NCBI RefSeq assembly: GCF_002161065.1
Contig: NZ_NFLV01000015.1
Coordinates: 1 to 64,000 of the forward strand
DNA length: 64,000 nucleotides
Reading direction: 5' to 3'
DNA from: Eubacterium sp. An11
Lineage (GTDB): Bacteria; Bacillota; Clostridia; Lachnospirales; Lachnospiraceae
Shown piece after piece: positions 17,375-26,000 of this stretch. A program made the translations under genes and the position numbers. A model generated the notes under the pieces. That model was given only the letters and a program-made list of their open reading frames with translations, was not told where the DNA came from and ran no database searches. The number at the start of each line of letters is the position of its first letter. Within the stretch, counting starts at the first letter, position 1.

Positions 17375-17785
17375 ATGATTGTATCATCCAAAGGAAGATA
17401 TGCCCTGAGAGTCATGATCGATCTGGCGCAGCATGATAATGGGGAGCTGATCTCTCTGAAAGACATTGCCAAACGGCAGGAGATTTCCATGAAATATCTG
17501 GAAATCATCGTCGGTATCCTGAACCGGGGAGGTATGCTCATAAGCGGCAGAGGGAAAAAGGGCGGATACCGGCTGAAGTATCGTACGGAGGAATATACGG
17601 TCGGTTCCATCCTGAAACTGACAGAAAAAACGCTGGCTCCGGTGAATTGTCCGGAAATCGGGAACGCCTGCTGCGAGCGGGCGGAAAGATGCATCACTCT
17701 GCCTCTCTGGCGGAAGCTGGACGCGATGATCGAAGAGTATCTGGACGGGATAACCCTTAAGGATCTGTTGGAAGGAAATGTATAG
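17375..17785 (+). CDS. Rrf2 family regulator (IscR-like)
   Basis: A 136-residue winged-helix protein beginning MIVSSKGRYALRVMIDLA, typical of Rrf2. The recognition segment is QEISMKYLEIIVGILNRGG with GKKGGYRL as the wing. Cysteines at 92, 99, 100 and 106 lie where IscR has its three [2Fe-2S] ligands (92, 98, 104), so it probably senses Fe-S status. It precedes nifS and nifU, and the palindrome over the nifS promoter is its most likely target. The ATG at 17375 is preferred over the GTG at 17366, which overlaps the AGAGGTG ribosome site. It ends at its own terminator, so it is transcribed separately from nifSU. Confidence 0.85.
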   Translation: MIVSSKGRYALRVMIDLAQHDNGELISLKDIAKRQEISMKYLEIIVGILNRGGMLISGRGKKGGYRLKYRTEEYTVGSILKLTEKTLAPVNCPEIGNACCERAERCITLPLWRKLDAMIEEYLDGITLKDLLEGNV

Positions 17786-17854
17786 AGATTTATAATGAAT
17801 GACAAACATTATGACGTTTCCTGTAAAAAATAAAAAGTGTTTGCTGATGGAAGA

Positions 17855-17889
17855 GTCGTTTTCGGGAGAGAAAGCGGCTTTTTTCTTTT
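17855..17889 (+). terminator. Terminator of the Rrf2 gene
   Basis: GTCGTTTTC (17855-17863) pairs with GAAAGCGGC (17870-17878) using two G-U pairs, followed by TTTTTTCTTTT. Confidence 0.75.
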
Positions 17890-17909
17890 GTGGAAAATTA
17901 TATTTAAAA

Positions 17910-17943
17910 TCCTATTGACAAAATAGGAATTAGTGTTTATAAT
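17910..17943 (+). promoter_or_regulatory. nifSU promoter with overlapping palindromic operator
   Basis: -35 TTGACA (17915-17920) and -10 TATAAT (17938-17943) with 17-bp spacing. The palindrome TCCTATT-GACAA-AATAGGA (17910-17928) overlaps the -35. A 10-bp direct repeat, ATAGGAATTA, occurs at 17923-17932 and 17957-17966. The Rrf2 regulator upstream is the natural candidate to bind. Confidence 0.8.
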
Positions 17944-18115
17944 CCATATCATAAAGATAGGAATTAAAAATTGATTTATTTGACATACTAATTCATGTAT
18001 CATTCATTTTCATGATGAATGACAGAACATCAGGTGCTGAACCGGTTCATTTTCAGGCAGATCATTTGACTGGTGGAGGTGCCAATACATTTGGAAAGAA
18101 AAAGAGGGTGATATG

Positions 18116-19303
18116 ATGTATATTTACGCAGATAACGCAGCAACGACAAAGATCAGTCCGGCGGCCAGGGAGGCCATGACGAAATGTATGGAGGAGGCTT
18201 ACGGTAATCCGTCCAGTCTCCACAGCGTCGGCCAGAAGGCAGCGGAGGTGCTGCAGAAGGCGAGAGAAGATATCGCGGAGATTCTCGGAGCGGATTTCCG
18301 GGAGATTTATTTCACTTCCGGAGGGACGGAGGCAGATAATCAGGCCATTTATTCTGCGGCAGTATTTGGAGCGAAAAAGGGCAGGAAGCATATCATTTCT
18401 TCCGCCATCGAGCATCATGCGGTGCTGCATATGTTAAACCGGCTGGAAAAAGAGGGGTTTGAGATCACTCTCCTGGATGTGGGAGAAAAAGGAATTGTTG
18501 ATCCGGAAGATGTGCGAAAGGCCATCCGGGAGGATACGGCGTTGGTAACCATCATGTACGCCAATAATGAGATTGGTACTTTGCAGCCAATCCGTGAAAT
18601 CGCGGAAATCTGCCGGGAGAAAAAAGTGATTTTCCATACAGACGCCGTGCAGGCGGCGGGCCATGTACCGATCAATGTGGCAGAAGAAAAAATCGATATG
18701 CTGTCCCTGTCAGCTCACAAGTTCCACGGACCGCGGGGAATCGGCGTTCTGTACGTGAGAAAAGGGGTGCCTCTGTTCAATCTCATTGAAGGAGGAGCTC
18801 AGGAGAGAGGACGAAGACCTGGCACGGAGAATCTTCCGGCCATCGTGGGCATGGCAGCGGCATTAAAGGAAGCTGTCTCTGATATGGAAGCAGCCGGGGA
18901 GAAAACAGCGGCGCTGCGGGATATTCTCATAGAAGGATTGTCAAAAATCCCTCATGCCCGGTTAAATGGCGACGCCAGAAAGAGGCTGCCGGGCAATGTG
19001 AATTTCTGTTTTGAGGGAATCGAGGGAGAGTCTTTGCTGCTGCTTCTTGATAACAAGGGCATTGCAGCTTCCTCAGGAAGCGCCTGTACGTCCGGATCTC
19101 TGGATCCGAGCCATGTGCTCCTGGCGCTGGGACTGCCCCACGAGGTGGCCCATGGTTCCCTGCGTTTATCCATAAGTGAAGAAAATACGGAAGAAGAGAT
19201 GCGATATATTGTAGATGCTGTCCGGGAGGTCGTGGAATATCTGAGGGATATATCCCCGGTCTGGGAGAGTCTGGAGAAAGGAGAAAAAGAGCATGTTATA
19301 TAG
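18116..19303 (+). CDS. nifS: Cysteine desulfurase (NifS/IscS type)
   Basis: A PLP enzyme that takes sulfur from cysteine and passes it as persulfide to the scaffold encoded next. Visible motifs are YADNAATTK, the His stretch [21 protein letters not shown], the PLP lysine in [10 protein letters not shown], and the mobile-loop cysteine in [10 protein letters not shown]. Length of 395 residues is normal. Two ATGs sit in tandem; the second (18116) is better spaced from GAGGGTG. Its stop codon overlaps the nifU start by 11 bp, indicating coupled translation. It lies behind the palindrome-overlapped promoter at 17910-17943. Confidence 0.95.
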   Translation: MYIYADNAATTKISPAAREAMTKCMEEAYGNPSSLHSVGQKAAEVLQKAREDIAEILGADFREIYFTSGGTEADNQAIYSAAVFGAKKGRKHIISSAIEHHAVLHMLNRLEKEGFEITLLDVGEKGIVDPEDVRKAIREDTALVTIMYANNEIGTLQPIREIAEICREKKVIFHTDAVQAAGHVPINVAEEKIDMLSLSAHKFHGPRGIGVLYVRKGVPLFNLIEGGAQERGRRPGTENLPAIVGMAAALKEAVSDMEAAGEKTAALRDILIEGLSKIPHARLNGDARKRLPGNVNFCFEGIEGESLLLLLDNKGIAASSGSACTSGSLDPSHVLLALGLPHEVAHGSLRLSISEENTEEEMRYIVDAVREVVEYLRDISPVWESLEKGEKEHVI

Positions 19304-19718
19304 TGAAAAAGTCATGGATCATTTTCAGAATCCGAGAAATCTGGGCAAGATGGAAAATGCCGATGGTATCGGTGAAGTAGGTAACGCCAAATGTGGCGAT
19401 ATCATGAAAATGTATATCAAGGTAGACGACGGTATCATCACGGATGTAAAGTTTAACACTTTCGGCTGCGGTTCTGCCATTGCCACCAGTTCCATGGCAA
19501 CGGAGATGATCAAAGGAAAGTCTGTGGAGGATGCGCTGGAACTGTCCAACAAAGCGGTGGTGGAAGCCCTGGACGGACTGCCGACGCACAAGATTCACTG
19601 TTCCGTGCTGGCGGAGGAAGCTGTGAAGGCGGCAGTGAAAGATTATTATGATAAAAATAACATTTCTTATGATCCTGCACTTTTTGCAGAAGGGGAATGT
19701 CCGCACTGCCATGAGTAA
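19293..19718 (+). CDS. nifU: Fe-S cluster scaffold protein (NifU/IscU N-terminal type)
   Basis: A 141-residue scaffold on which [2Fe-2S] clusters are built from NifS sulfur. The three ligand cysteines are C34 (NAKCGD), C59 (FGCGSA) and C103 (HKIHCSVLA), with Asp in CGD as in IscU. It lacks the ferredoxin and Nfu domains of long NifU. An extra C-terminal CPHC pair (136 and 139) occurs after an FAEGE linker and is common in clostridial members. It overlaps nifS by 11 bp. The structured element at 19804-19937 follows. Confidence 0.94.
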   Translation: MLYSEKVMDHFQNPRNLGKMENADGIGEVGNAKCGDIMKMYIKVDDGIITDVKFNTFGCGSAIATSSMATEMIKGKSVEDALELSNKAVVEALDGLPTHKIHCSVLAEEAVKAAVKDYYDKNNISYDPALFAEGECPHCHE

Positions 19719-19803
19719 ATTTCATGCCAGAGGAAGTCTGAAATAAATAAAAAAATATTTTTAATAAATAAAAGAACAAACGATCCAATGAGGTACACGA
19801 ACA

Positions 19804-19937
19804 AACTGATCTCAGAAGTCAGAACTGGAAAATCGTAACAGTTCAGCCATGACATCTCGGGAACCCGCTGCTGACGCAGCTTACCCGTGCATGGCCGGAA
19901 CGTTACGAAAAATCTGATTTTTGCAGGTCAGTTTTTT
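19804..19937 (+). other. Structured intergenic element ending in a T-run
   Basis: A rod of nested helices: AACTGATC (19804-19811) with GGTCAGTT (19926-19933); CGTAAC (19834-19839) with GTTACG (19102 offset, 19902-19907 plus strand numbering) and GTTC with GAAC; GCCATG (19846-19851) with CATGGC (19890-19895); CGGG (19858-19861) with CCCG (19884-19887); GCTGC (19867-19871) with GCAGC (19876-19880) closing a TGAC loop. T6 follows the outer helix. It may be the terminator of nifSU, a small RNA, or a member of a repeat family; no known class was recognised. Confidence 0.55.
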
Positions 19938-19938
19938 C

Positions 19939-19966
19939 TTTACATTTTTTCGGAGCGTATTATAAT
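19939..19966 (+). promoter_or_regulatory. Promoter of the DUF1275 gene
   Basis: -35 TTTACA (19939-19944) and -10 TATAAT (19961-19966), 16 bp apart, directly after the structured element. Confidence 0.6.
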
Positions 19967-20028
19967 AGGAAGGGTTTATAGTCAAAGATAAATATCATTT
20001 GCAAAAGAGGAAAGGAAATACGCGGGAT

Positions 20029-20694
20029 ATGAAGGAGATACAGACATCGGAAACTTTAAAAATCGGTATTCTTCTGGCGTTGAGCGGCGGCTTTATGGAC
20101 GCCTATTCTTATATCTGCCGGGGAGGCGTTTTTGCCAATGCCCAGACCGGTAATATGCTTCTCCTGGGAGTAAATTTATCCTCCGGTCAGTGGCATATGG
20201 CCGCCCGGTATGCGCTGCCGGTCTTTGCCTTTGCCATGGGAATTGCCATAGCGGAATTTATCCGCTTTGGGATGGTGGATAAGAATCTGCTTCACTGGCG
20301 GCAGATTACTGTTTTTCTGGAGGCGGTTATTCTTTTGCTGGTGGCGTTTATACCTCTCAGCCAGAATTTTGCCGCCAACGCTCTGACGTCTTTTGCCTGC
20401 GGCATGCAGGTGGAGAGTTTCCGGAAAATTCACGGCAACGGCATTGCCACAACCATGTGCATCGGAAACCTGCGCACCGGCACCCAGAATTTCTGTGAGT
20501 TTGTGGAAAAACGTGAATGGAAACATCTGAAAAAGAGTTTTCTGTATTATGGCATCATCGTTTTCTTTGTCATTGGCGCCATTATCGGCAATCAAATGAT
20601 TCAGTGGCAGGGCAAAACAGCCATTGTAGTATCCTCTTTTCTGCTGGTCATCGCCTTTCTCCTGATGTTTACGGACGGAAGCAAGGAGCAGTGA
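20029..20694 (+). CDS. YoaK/DUF1275 family membrane protein
   Basis: A 222-residue protein with about six hydrophobic segments, starting with the family pattern LLALSGGFMDAYSYICRGGVFANAQTGN (read in two parts, GGFMDAYSY and FANAQTGNML). Members are widespread and of unknown function; a transport role has been suggested from topology only. The ATG at 20029 is used here; the ribosome site GAGGAAAGG lies rather far upstream (13 bp). An in-frame TTG at 19999 has no site. It has its own promoter and is not clearly tied to its neighbours. Confidence 0.8.
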   Translation: MKEIQTSETLKIGILLALSGGFMDAYSYICRGGVFANAQTGNMLLLGVNLSSGQWHMAARYALPVFAFAMGIAIAEFIRFGMVDKNLLHWRQITVFLEAVILLLVAFIPLSQNFAANALTSFACGMQVESFRKIHGNGIATTMCIGNLRTGTQNFCEFVEKREWKHLKKSFLYYGIIVFFVIGAIIGNQMIQWQGKTAIVVSSFLLVIAFLLMFTDGSKEQ

Positions 20695-20817
20695 GGCAGC
20701 GGAAAGGAACAGTGAGGCGCAGAACGAGTTTGAGAATAGCACAGAAATGGGAAAGGACAAAGGACGAGACTGCATACAGAGAGCATAAGGGGACAGTTTA
20801 CAGAAGTGGAGAGTAAG

Positions 20818-22008
20818 ATGGAAACAGCAAAGAATATGAAAAATAAAAGAGAACAGAGCAAAGCCGGGCGGGCCGCCTGTCCTTACGAGAAGAAATGCGG
20901 CGGCTGCCAGTATGTGCATCTTCCATATAAAAAACAGCTGGAGAGAAAGCAGCAGCGGGAACAGAGCCTGTTTGCTCCTTTTGGCAAAGTACAGCCGATT
21001 ATCGGCATGAAAGATCCGTATCATTACCGCAACAAGGTACATGGGGTGGTGGCTGCGGACCGGAAAGGAAACGGCTATACGGGAATCTATGAGGAGAAAA
21101 GTCACAGGATCGTCCGGGTGGATGCCTGCCTCATTGAAAATGAAACTGCCGACGCCATTATGCAGTCTGTGGTAGGTCTTATGAAGTCTTTTAAGATGAA
21201 AGCTTATAACGAAGATACCGGGTATGGATTTCTCAGACACATTCTGATCCGGACAGGATATCATACCGGACAGGTTATGGTGGTGCTGGTCACAGCCTCC
21301 CCGGTATTTCCGTCAAAAAATAATTTTGTGAAGGCACTCCGGAAACTGCACCCGGAGATCACCACCATTGTCGCCAATGTCAATGACCGCAATACCAGCA
21401 TGATTCTTGGCGATAAACAGCAGGTGCTCTACGGGAAGGGATATATCGAGGATGTACTGTGCGGCAAACATTTTCGGATCTCGCCGAAATCTTTCTATCA
21501 GGTCAATCCGGTGCAGACGGAAATCCTCTACAATAAGGCTATGGAATATGCGGAGCTCACCGGGAAAGAGACGGTCATTGACGCTTACAGCGGTATCGGA
21601 ACCATCGGTATGGTGGCCAGCGATAAAGCGAAACAAGTGATCAGCGTGGAGCTCAACGGAGAGGCGGTCCGCGACGCCATCGCTAACGCCCGGATGAATA
21701 AAATAAAAAATATCCGTTTTTACAGGGAGGACGCCGGCAGGTTCATGGTGAAAATGGCGGCGGCCGGCCAGAAAGCCGACGTGGTATTCATGGATCCTCC
21801 CCGGGCCGGCAGTGACCGGAAGTTTCTGGATTCTCTGCTTCGTCTGAAACCCCGGAAAGTGGTATACATTTCCTGTAATCCGGAGACGCTCAAAAGAGAC
21901 CTCGGCTACCTGACCGGGAATGGATACCGGGTGAAAAAAATCCAGCCGGTAGACATGTTTCCGATGACAGAAGAGATAGAAAATGTGTGCCTGCTGAGCA
22001 GAAAATAG
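20818..22008 (+). CDS. 23S rRNA (uracil-C5)-methyltransferase, RumA/RlmCD type
   Basis: A 396-residue SAM-dependent enzyme that methylates uracil C5 in 23S rRNA (U1939 and/or U747 equivalents). An N-terminal [4Fe-4S] site is visible as CPYEKKCGGCQY with a later Cys (ACLIE). SAM motif DAYSGIGTIGM, DPPRAGSD and the catalytic cysteine in YISCNPETL are intact. There is no clear TRAM domain at the N-terminus, unlike many homologues. The ATG at 20818 follows GGAGAG; the GTG at 20806 is upstream of that site. azlC follows after 10 bp, so they may share a transcript. Confidence 0.9.
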   Translation: METAKNMKNKREQSKAGRAACPYEKKCGGCQYVHLPYKKQLERKQQREQSLFAPFGKVQPIIGMKDPYHYRNKVHGVVAADRKGNGYTGIYEEKSHRIVRVDACLIENETADAIMQSVVGLMKSFKMKAYNEDTGYGFLRHILIRTGYHTGQVMVVLVTASPVFPSKNNFVKALRKLHPEITTIVANVNDRNTSMILGDKQQVLYGKGYIEDVLCGKHFRISPKSFYQVNPVQTEILYNKAMEYAELTGKETVIDAYSGIGTIGMVASDKAKQVISVELNGEAVRDAIANARMNKIKNIRFYREDAGRFMVKMAAAGQKADVVFMDPPRAGSDRKFLDSLLRLKPRKVVYISCNPETLKRDLGYLTGNGYRVKKIQPVDMFPMTEEIENVCLLSRK

Positions 22009-22018
22009 GAGGACCGCG

Positions 22019-22756
22019 ATGCAAACAGAGACTTGTATACAATCAGAGAAAAAAACAGGCGTGATAAAAAAAGCGTTTATAACCGCATTTCCTTATACGA
22101 TACCTATTTTTGCCGGATTCTGGTTTCTGGGGCTTACTTACGGCATCTATATGAATGTTTCGGGTTTCAGCTTCTGGTACCCTATGCTCATGAGCGTTAC
22201 TATTTTTGCGGGATCTGTGGAGTTTGTGACCGTCAATATGCTTCTAGGGGCTTTCAATCCTCTGCAGGTGCTGGCTATGACCCTTATGATCAATGCCCGG
22301 CATCTGTTTTATGGTATTTCCATGCTGGAAAAGTTCCGGGGAACCGGCTGGAAGAAGTTCTATCTGATATTTGGAATGTGCGATGAGAGTTTTTCTATCA
22401 ATTATACAGCCGACATACCGGAGGATGTGGACCGGGGATGGTTCATGTTTTTTGTGACGCTGCTGAATCATTTTTACTGGTTCTTTGGGGCAACCCTGGG
22501 CGGTATCTTCGGTTCTCTGATTCATTTCAATACAGAAGGACTGGATTTTGTCATGACCGCCATGTTTGTAGTGATCTTCCTGGAGCAGTGGCTGAAGGAA
22601 AAGAGACATACCAGCGCCTTTGTGGGGATCGGAATTTCTGTTCTCTGCCTGCTGGCTTTTGGCGCTGATAATTTTATCATTCCTTCTATGTTCGCCATGC
22701 TCGGTGTGCTGACTCTTCTGCGCGGTACCATAGAAAAAGAAGGAGGTACAGTATGA
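22019..22756 (+). CDS. azlC: AzlC family branched-chain amino acid exporter, large subunit
   Basis: A 245-residue membrane protein with the AzlC pattern: [23 protein letters not shown]-like opening (read as [10 protein letters not shown]), [13 protein letters not shown], and [13 protein letters not shown]. With AzlD it forms the two-part transporter known for 4-azaleucine resistance and branched-chain amino acid export. Its stop overlaps the azlD start by 4 bp (ATGA), showing tight coupling. Confidence 0.92.
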   Translation: MQTETCIQSEKKTGVIKKAFITAFPYTIPIFAGFWFLGLTYGIYMNVSGFSFWYPMLMSVTIFAGSVEFVTVNMLLGAFNPLQVLAMTLMINARHLFYGISMLEKFRGTGWKKFYLIFGMCDESFSINYTADIPEDVDRGWFMFFVTLLNHFYWFFGATLGGIFGSLIHFNTEGLDFVMTAMFVVIFLEQWLKEKRHTSAFVGIGISVLCLLAFGADNFIIPSMFAMLGVLTLLRGTIEKEGGTV

Positions 22757-23079
22757 CCCTTTTACAGCAAATCATCACCATCGCCATGGTCGTGCTCGGA
22801 ACCGCCATCACAAGGTTTCTTCCATTTATTATCTTTCCGGCTGACAAGCCGGTGCCAAAATATGTGCAGTATCTGGGAAAGGTGCTGCCGTCTGCCGTCT
22901 TCGGCCTGCTGGTCATCTATTGTCTGCGGAATGTGAGTATATTTACCGGAAGTCACGGTTTACCGGAGCTGATCTCCATTCTTCTGGTGATTGGGCTTCA
23001 TCTATGGAAACGCCAGATGCTTTTGTCCATCGCCGGAGGGACGATCTGCTATATGCTGCTGGTGCAGCTTGTGTTCTGA
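22753..23079 (+). CDS. azlD: AzlD family transporter, small subunit
   Basis: A 108-residue protein with three to four hydrophobic helices and the AzlD pattern [10 protein letters not shown], followed by [19 protein letters not shown]. It is the small partner of AzlC. AAGGAGG lies within the end of azlC before its ATG. Confidence 0.92.
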   Translation: MTLLQQIITIAMVVLGTAITRFLPFIIFPADKPVPKYVQYLGKVLPSAVFGLLVIYCLRNVSIFTGSHGLPELISILLVIGLHLWKRQMLLSIAGGTICYMLLVQLVF

Positions 23080-23204
23080 TATATTTATAGCAGAGCGGGA
23101 GAGCGGTGTAATGGTAGAAGAAAACAATTGCGTGGAGTTGACCGGAAAATAGCAAAGTGTGTTATAATTGGTATCGGTGCGTCGCCAGGAAAGGATGATA
23201 GAAA

Positions 23205-23873
23205 ATGAACAAAGAACAGATGGAAGAACAGGAAATGCTCCGCGTTCAAAGAGAACAGCAGGAACGCATCGAAAAATTACATATACTCAATCGGTATGCG
23301 GAGAAAGGACAGATTCTTTTTGTCGGCTCCTCACTCATGGAGCAGTTTCCCGTCAATGAGATCCTCATGACAAAGGGACTTTTCTATAAGATATATAATC
23401 GGGGTGTGAGCGGTTTCACCACAGCGGATATGCTGAACCATATGGATACCATGGTGTTTGACCTGGAGCCATCCCGGATTTTTATAAATATCGGAACCAA
23501 TGATATCGGAGCACCCGACTATTCGGAAGATGCGCTGTTATCTAATTACAGAAGGATTCTCGCTCAGATCAAAGAGCAGCTGCCTGAGGCGGAAGTTTAT
23601 GTCATGGCCTACTATCCGGTCAACGAGACGGATAAGCTGTCCCGGTGTGCCCAGGGGGAGAGCACCTTTGCCAATCGGAATAACCGAAACATTGATGCGG
23701 CAAACCGGCGGATCGCCGGGCTGGCAGCGGAAATGGGGATGCACTTTATCGATGTCAGCGAGGGCCTCCGGGACGCGCAGGGGAAACTGAAAGCGGAGTT
23801 CACCGTGGAGGGGATTCACATGTACGCCAATGCGTATTATGTGATTTTTGAGAATATGGAGAGGTATCTGTAA
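23205..23873 (+). CDS. SGNH/GDSL-type hydrolase
   Basis: A 222-residue cytoplasmic esterase/lipase-like protein. The blocks of the SGNH family are present: block I FVGSSLMEQ with the nucleophile Ser (GSS), block II Gly in NRGVSGFTT, block III GTND, and block V with the catalytic pair in EGIHMYANAY (His, with Asp replaced by Glu-Gly-Ile context). No signal peptide is seen. Substrates of such proteins range from acyl-CoA and lysolipids to acetylated sugars; none can be assigned here. An AGGAAAGG site precedes the ATG. Confidence 0.78.
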   Translation: MNKEQMEEQEMLRVQREQQERIEKLHILNRYAEKGQILFVGSSLMEQFPVNEILMTKGLFYKIYNRGVSGFTTADMLNHMDTMVFDLEPSRIFINIGTNDIGAPDYSEDALLSNYRRILAQIKEQLPEAEVYVMAYYPVNETDKLSRCAQGESTFANRNNRNIDAANRRIAGLAAEMGMHFIDVSEGLRDAQGKLKAEFTVEGIHMYANAYYVIFENMERYL

Positions 23874-23927
23874 TTTAAAATAGAAAGATTAAATCCATAA
23901 AATAGTGGAAAATCCGTAAAAAAATTG

Positions 23928-23957
23928 ATATAATATACAAAAATGAGTATATTATAT
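23928..23957. promoter_or_regulatory. Perfect 11-bp inverted repeat over the defence-operon promoter
   Basis: ATATAATATAC (23928-23938) and GTATATTATAT (23947-23957) flank an 8-base spacer. The left arm contains TATAAT, so the palindrome lies across the likely -10. It could be an operator or a leader hairpin immediately before AAGGAGGTG. Confidence 0.6.
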
Positions 23958-23976
23958 ATAAGGAGGTGCCATATTT

Positions 23977-25167
23977 ATGCTAGTGCAATTTATGCTGAAA
24001 AATGTTTTGTCTTTTAAAGAGGAAACAAGATTGGATATGACAGCCATCAATGCTTATAAAGAGCATCAGGAGAATCTAATTGATATAGGGACAAAAGAGA
24101 AATTTGTTAAAGTGGCAGCGATTTATGGTGCCAATGCCAGTGGAAAGTCAAATTTGCATTTGGCGATGTATTATTTTCAAAGAATTGTTGCGGAATCCAT
24201 GAACAATGTTGACGAGAATCATGAGACTGCCATTGTTGAATATTATGTTCCGTTTGCTTTTGATGGAGAAAAAGAAAATTCAGAATTTGAAATTATCGAA
24301 ATTGTCGATGGTTTTGAGTATAAATATGGTTTTGAGTATAATGACAAAAGGATTGTCAGTGAGTGGCTGTACAGAAAGAGTCTGGAAACCAATCGAAATA
24401 CGATAATTCTTGAGAGGACAGAAGAAGAAATCAGTCTGGGGTCTTCTGTCAGAAAAGAATGTGATATTTATAAAGAACAGATTCCTCATGAGGCTCTGGC
24501 CTTATCCTTTTTTAACAGATTGAAGTTGAAAACGGATATTTTTGAAATAGTATATCAGTCAATTATGGATATTATGGTTGCACCGGGTGATTTTTATGAA
24601 GACAGGAATGTTTTAAAAAGGCTTTTACCAGGTACGATTGATGTGGATAAGGAGAAGCTGGTAACCTTCTTAAACGCCATCGACACGGGTATTGTGGATA
24701 TTGGTTATTTTAAAGAAGGTGATCATGTATTTTTTGATACGATACATTTGGGCAAAGATGGGAAAAAGTATTCTCTGGATTTATTTGCAGAGTCAGAAGG
24801 GACCCTTCGAAGCATTTTAATTTATATTAATGCCAGAAGTGCGGTTTTGCTGAATAAATGTATGTTTGTAGATGAACTCAATATCAAACTGCACCCATTA
24901 CTTTTGAAGTTTATTATTGACTTGTTTTATGAGAAAGAATCGGCGTCTCAGTTGATTTATACAACCCACGATACAACATTGATGGATAAAAAGTTCTTCC
25001 GTAGAGATCAAATCTGGTTTGTTCAAAAAGATGAATTTGGATACTCAGAATTATTTGCTTTATCTGATTTTAAAGTAAGATCGGATGCTTCTTTTGAAAA
25101 AGATTATCTGGCCGGGGTGTACGGTGGAATACCACTTCTTAAGGAATTTGAAATCGGGGGCGAATAA
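23977..25167 (+). CDS. RloA/AbiLi-like AAA ATPase (defence)
   Basis: A 396-residue ATPase of the AAA15/RloA type. Walker A is at residues 51-59 (GANASGKSN) after the ABC/SMC-like opening LKNVLSFKEETRLDM; the signature region AESEGTLRS and the Walker B/LHP block FVDELNIKLHP lie near 285-310, and TTHDTTLMD supplies the switch His. In anti-phage systems of the RloAB/AbiL type the ATPase works with a TOPRIM-like partner, which is encoded immediately downstream with no gap. Codon use is visibly more AT-rich than flanking genes, suggesting horizontal transfer. AAGGAGGTG precedes the ATG. Confidence 0.82.
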   Translation: MLVQFMLKNVLSFKEETRLDMTAINAYKEHQENLIDIGTKEKFVKVAAIYGANASGKSNLHLAMYYFQRIVAESMNNVDENHETAIVEYYVPFAFDGEKENSEFEIIEIVDGFEYKYGFEYNDKRIVSEWLYRKSLETNRNTIILERTEEEISLGSSVRKECDIYKEQIPHEALALSFFNRLKLKTDIFEIVYQSIMDIMVAPGDFYEDRNVLKRLLPGTIDVDKEKLVTFLNAIDTGIVDIGYFKEGDHVFFDTIHLGKDGKKYSLDLFAESEGTLRSILIYINARSAVLLNKCMFVDELNIKLHPLLLKFIIDLFYEKESASQLIYTTHDTTLMDKKFFRRDQIWFVQKDEFGYSELFALSDFKVRSDASFEKDYLAGVYGGIPLLKEFEIGGE

Positions 25168-25851
25168 ATGGGAACGGATGATCTTTTTAAAAAACGAAGA
25201 GCGGCAAGAAAGCAGCGTAAATATGAATACAAAACACCTAAAGCCAATTCTTTTCTGATTGTTACCGAGGGAGAACGAACGGAGCCACTATATTTTCAGG
25301 GATTAAAAAAATTAATTCTTGAAAAAGTGGGAGGAACAGTCAATGTTGTGGAGATTCCGCATATTGATGTTCGGGGAGAGGGGCGTTCGACCGGAAGATT
25401 AATTGAGAAGACAGATCAGATAGTAAAAGAAGCGAAAATTATTTATCAAAATATATGGATTCTTTTTGATAAAGATGACTTTGAAGATTTTGATTCAGCT
25501 ATTGAAGAAGGTATCAGACGAGGGTATCAGGTGGCATGGAGCAATCAGTCTTTTGAATATTGGTTATATCTGCATTTTTATTATTCAGATTCTGCGCTTC
25601 ACAGGGAGGACTGGAATCAGAAACTGAATGAGATATTCCAGCAGTATAATCTGGGCGATGGTACGTATCGCAAAAATTATAAAGATATTTATAATCTGGT
25701 CAATGTTTATGGTGGGGTAAATACTGCGATTAAACATGCAAAACGTCGTATGGCGGATTTTGATCCCGCGAACAATAAACCATCAGAATACGATCCTGGA
25801 ACAGAGGTATATAAATTGGTGGAACAACTGAAAAAATATATAGATGAGTAA
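25168..25851 (+). CDS. RloB/AbiLii-like protein (TOPRIM-like effector)
   Basis: A 227-residue RloB-family protein. The fold is indicated by FLIVTEGERTEPLYFQGL (the acidic Glu of a TOPRIM-like site), ILFDKDDFEDF (the DxD motif) and SNQSFEYWLYLHFYY. It is the proposed nuclease-like partner of the upstream ATPase in AbiL/RloAB abortive-infection systems; whether it cuts DNA or RNA is not established by sequence. Its ATG follows the rloA stop at once, so the pair is co-translated. The N-terminus is strongly basic (KKRRAARKQRK). A terminator follows at 25860. Confidence 0.82.
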   Translation: MGTDDLFKKRRAARKQRKYEYKTPKANSFLIVTEGERTEPLYFQGLKKLILEKVGGTVNVVEIPHIDVRGEGRSTGRLIEKTDQIVKEAKIIYQNIWILFDKDDFEDFDSAIEEGIRRGYQVAWSNQSFEYWLYLHFYYSDSALHREDWNQKLNEIFQQYNLGDGTYRKNYKDIYNLVNVYGGVNTAIKHAKRRMADFDPANNKPSEYDPGTEVYKLVEQLKKYIDE

Positions 25852-25859
25852 TCCCCTTT

Positions 25860-25888
25860 CGGGCGGCTTTGCCGCCCGTTTTTCTTTT
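25860..25888 (+). terminator. Terminator of the rloAB pair
   Basis: CGGGCGGC (25860-25867), loop TTT, GCCGCCCG (25871-25878), then TTTTTCTTTT. Confidence 0.92.
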
Positions 25889-25927
25889 GCTTTTTCATAT
25901 GCGGATCAGAAAATCTGCCTTCTGCCC

Positions 25928-25973
25928 TTGATTATTTTTCCCATCTGTGCCATAATATTATCGACATATGTCG
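25928..25973 (+). promoter_or_regulatory. Promoter and palindromic operator of the DUF134-NifX gene
   Basis: -35 TTGATT (25928-25933) and -10 CATAAT (25951-25956) are 17 bp apart. The perfect 12-bp palindrome CGACATATGTCG (25962-25973) covers the expected transcript start, a position that suits repression, perhaps by the DUF134 helix-turn-helix domain of the gene itself. Confidence 0.65.
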
Positions 25974-26000
25974 TAAATAAAGGAGACTGGAGGTGACCGG

